From the NCBI RefSeq assembly GCF_018614055.1, contig NZ_JAGGPB010000013.1, positions 124,001 through 188,000 of the forward strand: a stretch of DNA of 64,000 bases. The letters are read 5' to 3'. The notes below the pieces were generated by a model, which made no database searches, had not been told where the DNA came from, and saw only the letters and a list, made by a program, of their open reading frames with translations. Origin of the DNA: Streptomyces sp. ISL-98 (GTDB taxonomy: Bacteria; Actinomycetota; Actinomycetes; Streptomycetales; Streptomycetaceae). Within the stretch, counting starts at the first letter, position 1. Each line of letters starts with the position of its first letter. Positions 33,923 through 41,967 of this stretch are shown here, one piece after another. Both the position numbers and the translations under genes were made by a program.

Positions 33923-35404
33923 GTGGGACGACATAGCCGCCGAGGACCCGCGCCCAAGGGGGCTGCCGAACGGCCCGCGATAACAGGCGAGAGAGCCGCC
34001 GCGAGGCCGGAAACGGCGGGCGGGCCCCGCAGGCGGGGAGGGGCGGAGCAGGACGCTGTCCCCGCCGCCTTTCCCGGCACCCTTCCCGTGCCTCCTCCGC
34101 AGTTCCAGCAGCAACAGCAGGTGCGCGGCGGGCACCCCGAGCAGTACGAGGGCGGCGGCGGCTGGGGAGCCGCGCCCGGGCGGTACGGCGACTGGCGCGG
34201 GGCGCCGCGCGGACCGCAGGGCGGGCCTCAGGGCGGGCAGTACGCAGGACCTCAGGGCGGCCAGTCCGGCGGACCCCCGGGTGGGCAGTACGCCGCCCCG
34301 CACGGTGGGCAGATGCCGCAGGCGCCTGGGGCGATGGCGCCCGGGCAGGGGCATCAGCCGCCCCCACAGGGGCAGTTCGGGAGCGGGGTGCGGGTACCGG
34401 GACCGCGGCAGGAATTCGTGGCGGCCTTCGACGGTCCTCGTACGGCGACCGCTGAGCGCGACGTTTTCGGCTCGGTCACCGATTGGGACACCGACGAGGC
34501 CGACGGCGGCAGGACGCCGGGCGTTCGGCGCCCCGGCCTGGACGCGGACGACGACGGCTACGGCGACGATTCCGGCTACGACCAGGATGTTTCCGCCAAA
34601 GGTGGCAAAGGGCGGGCGTTCACCGGTATCGCCGCCGCCGCGGTGACCACCGTGCTCGCCGTGGTCGTGGCCGGACAGGTCGCCCAGGGCGACAAGGACC
34701 CGGTCGCGAACCCGGCCACGGGCGACCGGAGCACCGACAGCAGCGACGCCTCGCGCTCGGACGACCGGCCGACGCCGTCGCAGGGAGCCGTGGAGGCCCC
34801 GGCGACGTACGAGCAGCTGATGGCCAGGACGTACCCGATCGACCCCAAGCTGACGGCCGACGGCAAGTTCGACGCGGTCAGCGGGTTCGACAAGGCGCCC
34901 GGCCGGGGGCAGAAGTTCTCCTACCGGGTGGATGTCGAGAAGGGGCTGAAGCTCGACGCCGGGCTCTTCGCCAAGGCCGTGCACCTCACCTTGAATGACA
35001 ACCGGAGCTGGGCGCACAACGGCGCCATGACCTTCGAGCGGATCTCCTCCGGGCGGCCGGACTTCGTCATTACGCTCGCGAGCCCCGGGACCACAGGTGT
35101 GTGGTGTGCGAAGTCGGGGCTCGAAACGCTCTCCGGGAACGTCTCGTGCGACTCGGCCGCGACCGAGCGCGTCATGATCAACGCGTACCGCTGGGCGCAG
35201 GGAGCCGAGACGTTCGGCAAGGACAAGATGCTCCCGTACCGGCAGATGCTGATCAACCACGAGGTCGGCCACCGGCTCGGCCACGGGCACAAGAACTGCC
35301 AGACGCCGGGCGAGCTCGCGCCGATCATGCAGCAGCAGACCAAGTCGCTGGACATCGACGGCATCAAGTGTCGGCCCAATCCCTGGGTGTATCCCGGCAA
35401 GTGA
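33923..35404 (+). CDS. Membrane-anchored DUF3152 protein with metzincin motif
   Basis: The predicted protein has 493 residues. The cytoplasmic N-terminus (about 230 residues) is Gly/Gln/Pro-rich with GGQ repeats. One membrane helix follows (FTGIAAAAVTTVLAVVVAG). The outer domain is DUF3152 and contains HEVGHRLGHGH, an exact HExxHxxGxxH metzincin zinc site (His446, Glu447, His450, His456). A conserved WCAKSGLETLSGNVSCDS cysteine pair may form a disulfide. This suggests an extracytoplasmic metalloprotease, although the family is formally uncharacterised. GTG 33923 lies eight bases past the previous stop. Corresponds to Rv3207c. Confidence 0.85.
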   Translation: MGRHSRRGPAPKGAAERPAITGERAAARPETAGGPRRRGGAEQDAVPAAFPGTLPVPPPQFQQQQQVRGGHPEQYEGGGGWGAAPGRYGDWRGAPRGPQGGPQGGQYAGPQGGQSGGPPGGQYAAPHGGQMPQAPGAMAPGQGHQPPPQGQFGSGVRVPGPRQEFVAAFDGPRTATAERDVFGSVTDWDTDEADGGRTPGVRRPGLDADDDGYGDDSGYDQDVSAKGGKGRAFTGIAAAAVTTVLAVVVAGQVAQGDKDPVANPATGDRSTDSSDASRSDDRPTPSQGAVEAPATYEQLMARTYPIDPKLTADGKFDAVSGFDKAPGRGQKFSYRVDVEKGLKLDAGLFAKAVHLTLNDNRSWAHNGAMTFERISSGRPDFVITLASPGTTGVWCAKSGLETLSGNVSCDSAATERVMINAYRWAQGAETFGKDKMLPYRQMLINHEVGHRLGHGHKNCQTPGELAPIMQQQTKSLDIDGIKCRPNPWVYPGK

Positions 35405-35417
35405 GACGCCGTCTCAC
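35401..35417 (+). terminator. Short hairpin over the DUF3152 stop codon
   Basis: GTGAGAC (35401-35407) and GTCTCAC (35411-35417) form a perfect 7-bp stem around GCC that includes the TGA stop. No T-run follows. Confidence 0.4.
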
Positions 35418-35644
35418 AGCCGCTTCGACCGGTACGACAAACCGTAGCCACGATCCGTAACCACCGAAACGCTCCCTAGCGCGGCAGAACGCCACCAGGG
35501 GGCGAAAGTTACGCGTGTTCACCCCTTTTGGTGGCGCGATGGACAACCGTCCGTCGTGTCCCCGGCTTGTCCGCATACGGTCGGTCCCGCTGCGAGTCGC
35601 CGTACCAACGGCGGCCGCCCACAAGGGAGATCGGGGGTGCACTC

Positions 35645-37444
35645 GTGCGGATCGGACTGCTGACGGAGGGTGGCTATCCGTATGCGACAGGTGAGTCCAG
35701 GCTGTGGTGCGACCGACTCGTGCGCGGGCTCGCGCAGCACGAATTCGACATCTACGCCCTGAGTCGCAGCGCAGGCCAGGAGGCGCAGGGCTGGCTCCAA
35801 CTGCCGCCCCAGGTGCAGCGGGTGCGCACCGCGCCGCTCTGGATGGCGGAGGGCGACGGCAGTGCTTACGGACGGCGCGAACGGCGGCGCTTCGGCGGGC
35901 ACTTCAGGGAGCTGGCCGACGCCGTCTGCGCGCCGGACGAGGCCGGCGCGGGCGAGCACTTCGCCGCCGGCCTGTACGGGCTCGCCGAACTGGCCCGCGA
36001 GCGCGGCGGTCTGCATGCCGCCCTGCGCTCCGAAGTCGCCGTGCGCGCCCTGGAATCCGCCTGCCGCGCCCCCGGCGCGAACCGCATCGTGCACGCCGCC
36101 ACGGTCCCCGACTACCTGGAATTCGTCGACCTGCTGGAGCGCGCACTGCGTCCGCTCTCGCTCGACTGGTACGGCCAGGACGGCATCGGCGCGGTCGATC
36201 TGTGCCACGCCGCGTCCGGCGGTTCAGCCGCCCTGCCGGGGCTTTTGGGCAAACGCTTCTTCGGGGTTCCGCTGCTGGTCACGGAGTACGGCGTACAACT
36301 GCGCGCGCACTACCTCGCCATCGGCGACACGCCCCGCAGCGCGCCGGTACGGGCCATGCTCGCCGCCTTCCACGGCAAGCTCGCCGCCGAGGTGTACGCG
36401 CAGGCCGCCCTGATCACACCCGGCAATACGCACGCCCGGCGGTGGCAGGAACGGTGCGGCGCCGACCGCGCCAAGCTGCGTACCGTCTACCCCGGCATGG
36501 AGGCCGACCGTTTCGCGGCGGTGGGGGAGCCGGTGGGGGCGGGTAACGGCGGCGGCGATCCCCGGACCGTCGTCTGGGTCGGCCGTATCGAGCCCTCCAA
36601 GGACCTGGTCTCGCTGCTGCACGCCTTTGCCGAGGTGCGCAAGGGGGAACCGGAAGCCCGGCTCCGTATCGTCCACAACCAGCACGGTCAGGGAGCCGAC
36701 GCGGCGGCGTACCTCGCGCACTGCCGGGCGCTCGCCGCCCAGCTGTTCCCCGACGAGGCGGCCGACGCGCACGCCGTGGGAGACAACCCCGTCTCCTTCG
36801 AGGAGATCGGCGGCCCCGACGTACCCGAGCTGGCCGACGCCTACGCGGCGGGCGCTGTGGTCGTCCTGTCCAGTGTCGTCGAAGGCTTCCCGATCAGCCT
36901 GGTCGAGGCGATGCTCTGCGGGCGCGCGACCGTCTCGACGGACGTGGGCGCCGTCGTCGAAGTCATCGGCGGTACGGGCCTGGTGGTCCCGCCCCGCAAT
37001 CCCCGCGCCCTCGCCGACGCCTGCCTGTCGCTGCTGCGGGATCCGCAGCGGCGTGAGCGGCTGGGTGCGGCGGCGCGCGCGCGGGCGCTCGAACTGTTCA
37101 CCGTCGAGCAGAATCTCGCGGCATTTCGCGGCATTTACCTGGAGCTGATCTCCCGCTGCCCGGTACGCCGCGAAGCCCTCGACGAGGCCGGCGACCCGCT
37201 GCTTTTCGCCCACCCGGCGGAGGCGCATGTGCCGGGGCGCTGGGCGGGTGGCGGGAACGGCTGGAGCGGCTTGGGCGGCGGGAGCGGCCTGAGCGGTGGG
37301 AACGGCGGCGGATCCGGGCCGCCGAGCTGGGCTGCGGCTGCTGCTGGGGTCGAGCCGGTGGGCGCGGGGTCGGTGTCAGGGGCGGGGGCCGGGTCGGGGT
37401 CGGGGTCGAGGGCGGAATCACGGTCGGGGGAAGGCGATGCCTGA
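35645..37444 (+). CDS. PelF-like glycosyltransferase (DUF3492 plus GT4)
   Basis: The predicted protein has 599 residues. The N-terminal DUF3492 part starts RIGLLTEGGYPYATGESRLW, close to the YPY..G...W signature of PelF, the cytosolic polymerase subunit for Pel polysaccharide. The C-terminal GT4 part has VVWVGRIEPSKDLVSLLHAF and the donor-binding EGFPISLVEAM (E-x7-E type). The last 70 residues are a Gly/Ser-rich low-complexity tail. GTG 35645 follows GGGAGATCGGGGG. It overlaps the next gene by 8 bases (ATGCCTGA). By family knowledge it should polymerise a UDP-sugar at the membrane; the donor is unknown. Confidence 0.82.
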   Translation: MRIGLLTEGGYPYATGESRLWCDRLVRGLAQHEFDIYALSRSAGQEAQGWLQLPPQVQRVRTAPLWMAEGDGSAYGRRERRRFGGHFRELADAVCAPDEAGAGEHFAAGLYGLAELARERGGLHAALRSEVAVRALESACRAPGANRIVHAATVPDYLEFVDLLERALRPLSLDWYGQDGIGAVDLCHAASGGSAALPGLLGKRFFGVPLLVTEYGVQLRAHYLAIGDTPRSAPVRAMLAAFHGKLAAEVYAQAALITPGNTHARRWQERCGADRAKLRTVYPGMEADRFAAVGEPVGAGNGGGDPRTVVWVGRIEPSKDLVSLLHAFAEVRKGEPEARLRIVHNQHGQGADAAAYLAHCRALAAQLFPDEAADAHAVGDNPVSFEEIGGPDVPELADAYAAGAVVVLSSVVEGFPISLVEAMLCGRATVSTDVGAVVEVIGGTGLVVPPRNPRALADACLSLLRDPQRRERLGAAARARALELFTVEQNLAAFRGIYLELISRCPVRREALDEAGDPLLFAHPAEAHVPGRWAGGGNGWSGLGGGSGLSGGNGGGSGPPSWAAAAAGVEPVGAGSVSGAGAGSGSGSRAESRSGEGDA

Positions 37445-38765
37445 ATCCGGAACATCCGCCGATGGCCGCAAGGCAGGCCTGACGTCGGTGCGGCGCGGGT
37501 CGGCCGACCCTGTGCGGGCCCTGATGCACCGGCACCGCGCGCTCTGCGAGCGGGCCGTCGATCCGCTGGAGATCGCCGCCGGGCTCGAAGCGCACGGGGT
37601 GACCGACAGGACCGCGGCGCGTTTCCGGCACCGGGACGTCTTCAGCCTCGCCGAGGAGCTCTACGCACGGGTTCCGCGTCTGGGGGACGACGGTCAGGTC
37701 GCGGCGGCCGCCGAGCCCCCCGCGCGCGAGGAGCTGCCGCGCGCGGGCTGGATCGCGTACGCGCTGCTTCCGGGCGTCGTTTGCGCCCTCACCGTCGCGG
37801 GGCTGGACATGGCGACGGGTCAGGTGCGGCTCGCCGTGGGTGTGCTGGGGGCGCTCGCCGTCGCCGGTGCGCTCGCGCTCTGCCTGCGCAACGGGCCCTT
37901 GCGCGCTCCGGGGCGTACGGCCCCCGCCGCGCGCCTGTGGGCGCTCTGGCTCATCGGGTACGCCGTCTTCGGCGACGGGCTGCTCGGCGAGATCGTCGAC
38001 GGGGGCCCTGGCGGTGCGCACGACGGTGGCCTCGGCGCGGCCTACGACGGCGGCCCCATCGCTGCGCACGACGGCGGCCAGGGCACGACCTATGACGGCG
38101 GCCTCGGCGCGGCCCAGGACGGCGGTCCCGGTGCTGCGCACGACGGTGACCTCAGCTCGGCCCACGACGGCGGCTCTGGGGCCAGTTCCGGCGCCACCCA
38201 CGGCTGGGCCTCCGGCGGCCCCTGGTCGATGGCTACGGTGCCGTTCCTGGGGCTCGCCGCGGCCCTGGCCCCCGCCGCCTGGTGCGCGCACCTCCTGTCC
38301 GTACAGGCGCGTCGCAAACTCGCCGCAAGCCGCGGCACCGAGGAGTTCGCGGAAGCGGCCAGGCCCCTCCTGCTCGGTGTCACCGCACTCTTCGTGTGTG
38401 TGCTCCTGGCCCTCCAGGTGGCTGTCGGCATCGCGGCGGGCGGCAACGGCCGGGTGGCGGCCTCCGCCGTCGCCCTCGGAGCGCTCCTCTTCCTCGCCCG
38501 GCTGCTCACCGTCCACGGTTTCCCCGAGTCCGCCTCGGCCGGGCTCGCGGCAGCAACTGCCGTACAGATCACCGCACTTGCGGCCGTACTCGCCGCTCGC
38601 CTGCCCGGCTTCGGCTTACTCGCCAGGCCCGTCGAGGCCGTTGTCCAGGCGGGAGGCGCGGGAGCCGTGCCCGCTGTCGCCTGCGCCGCGGCGGCGCTCG
38701 GCCTGCTAGTCCACGCAACTGCGGCCCTCTCCCGTGCCTCCGCCCACGCGGCCCGGCACGACTGA
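37437..38765 (+). CDS. Polytopic membrane protein of the PelF-like module
   Basis: The predicted protein has 442 residues. Residues 1-100 are soluble with PLEIAAGLEAHGVTDRTAAR and FRHRDVFSLAEELYARVPR. About eight membrane helices follow. Between helices 3 and 4 is a loop of seven 8-residue repeats (GGxGAAHD type). I do not recognise a known family. Its place right after the PelF-like gene suggests a membrane partner or exporter, as PelG is in Pel systems, but the topology and length differ from the 12-helix PelG. ATG 37437 overlaps the upstream stop, so translation is coupled. Confidence 0.7.
   Translation: MPESGTSADGRKAGLTSVRRGSADPVRALMHRHRALCERAVDPLEIAAGLEAHGVTDRTAARFRHRDVFSLAEELYARVPRLGDDGQVAAAAEPPAREELPRAGWIAYALLPGVVCALTVAGLDMATGQVRLAVGVLGALAVAGALALCLRNGPLRAPGRTAPAARLWALWLIGYAVFGDGLLGEIVDGGPGGAHDGGLGAAYDGGPIAAHDGGQGTTYDGGLGAAQDGGPGAAHDGDLSSAHDGGSGASSGATHGWASGGPWSMATVPFLGLAAALAPAAWCAHLLSVQARRKLAASRGTEEFAEAARPLLLGVTALFVCVLLALQVAVGIAAGGNGRVAASAVALGALLFLARLLTVHGFPESASAGLAAATAVQITALAAVLAARLPGFGLLARPVEAVVQAGGAGAVPAVACAAAALGLLVHATAALSRASAHAARHD
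38001..38168 (+). repeat. Seven 24-bp tandem repeats in the membrane protein gene
   Basis: Seven in-frame units of 24 bp encode GGPGGAHD, GGLGAAYD and similar octapeptides. Each ends in Asp, and most have His or Tyr before it. The loop could bind cations or a charged polymer, which is speculation. Confidence 0.85.
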
Positions 38766-38846
38766 GCCGCCACCTCCGTCCCGCGGAGCCGACGCCGCGG
38801 GTGCATCCGCAGCACTCACCGCAACATCCCTGAAGGAGAACGTGAC

Positions 38847-38900
38847 ATGACCCCCCAACCCCCAGCCCCAGCCGGTCGGCACCGAGGGGACGCGCGATGA
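38847..38900 (+). CDS. Possible 17-residue leader peptide coupled to the epimerase gene
   Basis: ATG 38847 follows a strong GAAGGAGA site. The frame (MTPQPPAPAGRHRGDAR) ends in TGA that overlaps the epimerase ATG as ATGA. The epimerase itself has no good ribosome site, so re-initiation after this peptide is plausible. The Pro-rich sequence (PQPPAPA) might slow the ribosome. Coding is not certain. Confidence 0.4.
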   Translation: MTPQPPAPAGRHRGDAR

Positions 38901-39910
38901 GGGTGCTGCTGCTCGGTGCCAATGGATACCTCGGCCGGTTCGTCGCCGACCGGCTGCTCGCCGACCCGGCCGTGCAGCTCACGGCCCTCGGACGGGGCGA
39001 CGACGCCGACGTACGGTTCGACCTCGCCACCGGGAGCCCCGGCGCGCTGACCCGCTTCCTGGACGCGGTCCACCCCGGCGTCGTCGTCAACTGCGCCGGC
39101 GCCACCCGCGGCGGCGCCCGTGACCTGACCCGCCACAACACCGTCGCCGTCGCGACCGTCTGCGAGGCCCTGCGCCGCAGTGGCTGCGGGGCACGGCTCG
39201 TACAGCTCGGGTGTGCCGCCGAGTACGGGCCCTCGCAGCCCGGGTCGTCCACCGCCGAGGACGCCGTGCCGCGCCCCGGCGGCCCGTACGGCGTCAGCAA
39301 GCTCGCGGCCACCGAGCTGGTGCTCGGCTCCGGCCTCGACGCCGTCGTCCTGCGCGTCTTCTCACCGGTCGGCCCCGGCACCCCGGCGGGCTCGCCGCTC
39401 GGCCGGCTCGCCGAGGCGATGCGGCGTGCGATGCAGTCGGGGGACGGTGAGCTCAAGCTCAGCGGCCTCGGAGTGCAGCGCGACTTCGTCGACGTGAGGG
39501 ACGTGGCGCGCGCCGTGCACGCCGCCTCCCTCTCCGCCGCCCAGGGGGTCGTCAACATCGGCACCGGCCGCGCGGTGCGGCTGCGCGACGCCGCCGCGGT
39601 CCTGGCCAGGGTCGCGGGCTACGGAGGCACCCTCCACGAGCTCGACGCCCCCTCCGGATACGGCGCGGGGAGCGCGGCAGCGGCGGCGCGCAACGGCGGG
39701 GTGGGCGGCGCACTCGCTTCGGTGGGCGCCCCCAGGGGCGAGATGCCGGCGGAGCACCTGGGCGGCCCTCCGTTCCCGTACCCGGACGGCTGCGGCAGCT
39801 GGCAGCAGGCCGATGTGCGCACCGCGCGCGACCGGCTCGGCTGGCGCCCCAGGATCAACCTGGAGGAGTCGCTCGCCGACATCTGGATGGAGGCGGCATG
39901 CCGCATCTGA
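38897..39910 (+). CDS. NAD-dependent sugar epimerase/dehydratase (extended SDR)
   Basis: The predicted protein has 337 residues with the Rossmann motif VLLLGANGYLGRFVAD. The catalytic region has LGCAAEYG (Ser position changed to Ala/Cys near the usual SxxE) and YGVSKLAATELV (Tyr-x3-Lys). RVFSPVGPG and QRDFVDVRDVARAVH are typical of UDP-hexose epimerases. In Pel and galactosaminogalactan clusters a C4 epimerase supplies UDP-GalNAc, so this gene may play that part. The substrate is unproven. It overlaps the next gene by 13 bases. Confidence 0.82.
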   Translation: MRVLLLGANGYLGRFVADRLLADPAVQLTALGRGDDADVRFDLATGSPGALTRFLDAVHPGVVVNCAGATRGGARDLTRHNTVAVATVCEALRRSGCGARLVQLGCAAEYGPSQPGSSTAEDAVPRPGGPYGVSKLAATELVLGSGLDAVVLRVFSPVGPGTPAGSPLGRLAEAMRRAMQSGDGELKLSGLGVQRDFVDVRDVARAVHAASLSAAQGVVNIGTGRAVRLRDAAAVLARVAGYGGTLHELDAPSGYGAGSAAAAARNGGVGGALASVGAPRGEMPAEHLGGPPFPYPDGCGSWQQADVRTARDRLGWRPRINLEESLADIWMEAACRI

Positions 39911-40653
39911 CCAGGAGGGGCACGCTGCAGGCCGCGACCGCAGCGGACCGGATGGGCGTCGGCGTCCCGGGGTACGCCCATCCCCTCGTCGCCCCCGTCG
40001 AGTGGGCCGAACTCACCCGACCCGGAGCACCCCTGCACTGGACGGTGCTCAACGTCGCGAACGGCCCCGGCGCCCGCCCCGACCCGCACTGCCTGGAGGC
40101 GGCAGGCCGCCTGCGCAACGCGGGCGTGAGGGTTCTGGGGCGGCTCGACGTGGCGTACGGCGCGCGGACCTTCGCCGAGCTCATCTCGGACGGGCACCGC
40201 TTCCGTGACTGGTACCGGGTCGACGGTTTCTATCTTGACCGGTGCCCGGTGGAGGGGGCGGACCTCCCCGGCGTCCGGCGTCTCGCCTCGACGCTGTCCG
40301 GGCTGGCCGACGACGGCGCGCACCTGGTCCTGGGGCAGGGCACGCACCCGCACCCCGGGTACGCGGAAATCGCCCATCAGCTGGTGACTTTCTCGGGGCC
40401 CTGGGCCGATTACCGCTGGTCGCAGGTGGCCGAGTGGACCGCAGACCATCCGCCGGAGCGTTTCTGCCATCTGGTGCACGGACTCCCGCGTACACACCTG
40501 GACGAGGCCGTACGTATCGCCCGCTGGCAGGGCGCCGGGACGGTCTTCCTCACCGACCGGAGCGACCGGGACGGACAAAACGACCCATATGAGGCACTGC
40601 CCGGGTACTGGGACGAAATCGTCTCGCGGATCGGACCGGGTGTCTCGGAATGA
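39898..40653 (+). CDS. Spherulin-4 family glycosidase (GH135/GH114-like)
   Basis: The 251-residue TIM-barrel protein of the spherulation-specific family shows the expected order: GVPGYAHPLVAPVEWAEL, TVLNVANGPGARPD, GVRVLGRLDVAYGAR and FRDWYRVDGFYLDRCP. In the family, the acid in the VDGFxLD strand is close to the catalytic centre. Known members (Sph3, PelA hydrolase) cleave galactosamine-rich polymers. No signal peptide or membrane anchor is visible, unlike those enzymes, so secretion is unexplained. ATG 39898 lies inside the epimerase end and an AGGCGG site precedes it. Confidence 0.8.
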   Translation: MPHLTRRGTLQAATAADRMGVGVPGYAHPLVAPVEWAELTRPGAPLHWTVLNVANGPGARPDPHCLEAAGRLRNAGVRVLGRLDVAYGARTFAELISDGHRFRDWYRVDGFYLDRCPVEGADLPGVRRLASTLSGLADDGAHLVLGQGTHPHPGYAEIAHQLVTFSGPWADYRWSQVAEWTADHPPERFCHLVHGLPRTHLDEAVRIARWQGAGTVFLTDRSDRDGQNDPYEALPGYWDEIVSRIGPGVSE

Positions 40654-40672
40654 GAAGGGGCGTGGCAGTGTT
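40647..40672 (+). promoter_or_regulatory. SigR-type promoter (GGAAT-N18-GTT) before moeZ
   Basis: GGAAT at 40647-40651 and GTT at 40670-40672 are exactly 18 bases apart, the SigR consensus. It overlaps the end of the glycosidase gene and drives moeZ, whose start lies 46 bases on. S. coelicolor moeB/moeZ belongs to the SigR regulon (from memory). Confidence 0.7.
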
Positions 40673-40717
40673 ACGCGGAGAACAACCCGTACTGTTTGAC
40701 CGACCTACGGAGTCCCC

Positions 40718-41896
40718 GTGTCGCTGCCACCCCTGGTCGAGCCCGCTGCCGAGCTCACTGTCGACGAGGTTCGCAGGTACTCCCGCCACCTGATCATCCC
40801 CGATGTCGGGATGGACGGGCAGAAGCGGCTGAAGAACGCCAAGGTGCTCGCCGTGGGCGCCGGCGGCCTGGGTTCGCCCGCGCTGATGTACCTCGCGGCG
40901 GCCGGCGTCGGCACCCTCGGCATCGTGGAGTTCGACGAGGTCGACGAGTCGAACCTGCAGCGCCAGATCATTCACAGCCAGGCCGACATCGGCCGCTCGA
41001 AGGCCGAGTCCGCCCGTGACTCCGTCCTCGGCATCAACCCCTACGTGAATGTGGTCCTTCACGAAGAGCGGCTCGAAGCCGAGAACGTGATGGAGATCTT
41101 CTCCCAGTACGACCTGATCGTCGACGGCACGGACAACTTCGCGACCCGTTACCTGGTCAACGACGCGTGTGTGCTGCTCAACAAGCCGTACGTCTGGGGC
41201 TCGATCTACCGCTTCGACGGCCAGGCGTCCGTCTTCTGGTCCGAGCACGGCCCCTGCTACCGCTGCCTCTACCCGGAGCCCCCGCCGCCGGGCATGGTCC
41301 CGTCGTGCGCCGAGGGCGGCGTGCTGGGTGTGCTCTGCGCGTCCATCGGGTCGATCCAGGTCAACGAGGCGATCAAGCTCCTCGCCGGTATCGGTGAGCC
41401 GCTGGTCGGCCGACTGATGATCTACGACGCCCTGGAGATGCAGTACCGCCAGGTCAAGGTCCGCAAGGACCCCGACTGCGCGGTCTGCGGCGAGAACCCG
41501 ACCGTCACCGAGCTCATCGACTACGAGGCCTTCTGCGGCGTCGTGTCCGAGGAGGCCCAGGAGGCGGCGCTCGGCTCGACCATCACTCCCAAGCAGCTCA
41601 AGGAGTGGATCGACGCCGACGAGAAGATCGAGATCATCGACGTCCGGGAGCAGAACGAGTACGAGATCGTCTCGATCCCCGGCGCCCGGCTGATCCCGAA
41701 GAACGAGTTCCTGATGGGCAAGGCACTCGAGGGCATGCCCCAGGACAAGCGCATCGTCCTGCACTGCAAGACGGGTGTCCGCAGTGCGGAGGTCCTCGCA
41801 GTGCTCAAGTCCGCGGGCTTCGCGGACGCGGTGCACGTCGGCGGCGGCGTGATCGGGTGGGTCAACCAGATCGAGCCCGAGAAGCCGATCTACTAA
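40718..41896 (+). CDS. moeZ: Adenylyltransferase/sulfurtransferase MoeZ
   Basis: The predicted protein has 392 residues. The ThiF/MoeB domain has YSRHLIIPDVGMDGQ, GAGGLGSPALMYLA, VDGTDNFATRYLVND and two zinc CxxC pairs (CYRCL, CAVCG). The C-terminal rhodanese domain has HCKTGVRSAE with catalytic Cys350. MoeZ activates ubiquitin-like sulfur carriers for molybdopterin, cysteine and secondary-metabolite sulfur transfer. GTG 40718 is the start. A SigR-type promoter lies just upstream, which links sulfur mobilisation to thiol stress. Confidence 0.95.
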   Translation: MSLPPLVEPAAELTVDEVRRYSRHLIIPDVGMDGQKRLKNAKVLAVGAGGLGSPALMYLAAAGVGTLGIVEFDEVDESNLQRQIIHSQADIGRSKAESARDSVLGINPYVNVVLHEERLEAENVMEIFSQYDLIVDGTDNFATRYLVNDACVLLNKPYVWGSIYRFDGQASVFWSEHGPCYRCLYPEPPPPGMVPSCAEGGVLGVLCASIGSIQVNEAIKLLAGIGEPLVGRLMIYDALEMQYRQVKVRKDPDCAVCGENPTVTELIDYEAFCGVVSEEAQEAALGSTITPKQLKEWIDADEKIEIIDVREQNEYEIVSIPGARLIPKNEFLMGKALEGMPQDKRIVLHCKTGVRSAEVLAVLKSAGFADAVHVGGGVIGWVNQIEPEKPIY

Positions 41897-41918
41897 AGCT
41901 CGTCAGTACGTAACGCAC

Positions 41919-41959
41919 GAAGGGGCCGCCCCGCACATCATGTGCGGGGCGGCCCCTTC
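41919..41959. terminator. Bidirectional terminator after moeZ
   Basis: A perfect 19-bp stem pairs 41919-41937 with 41941-41959 around TCA. It separates convergent moeZ and parB-like genes. Confidence 0.9.
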
Positions 41960-41967
41960 CGCTTGCG

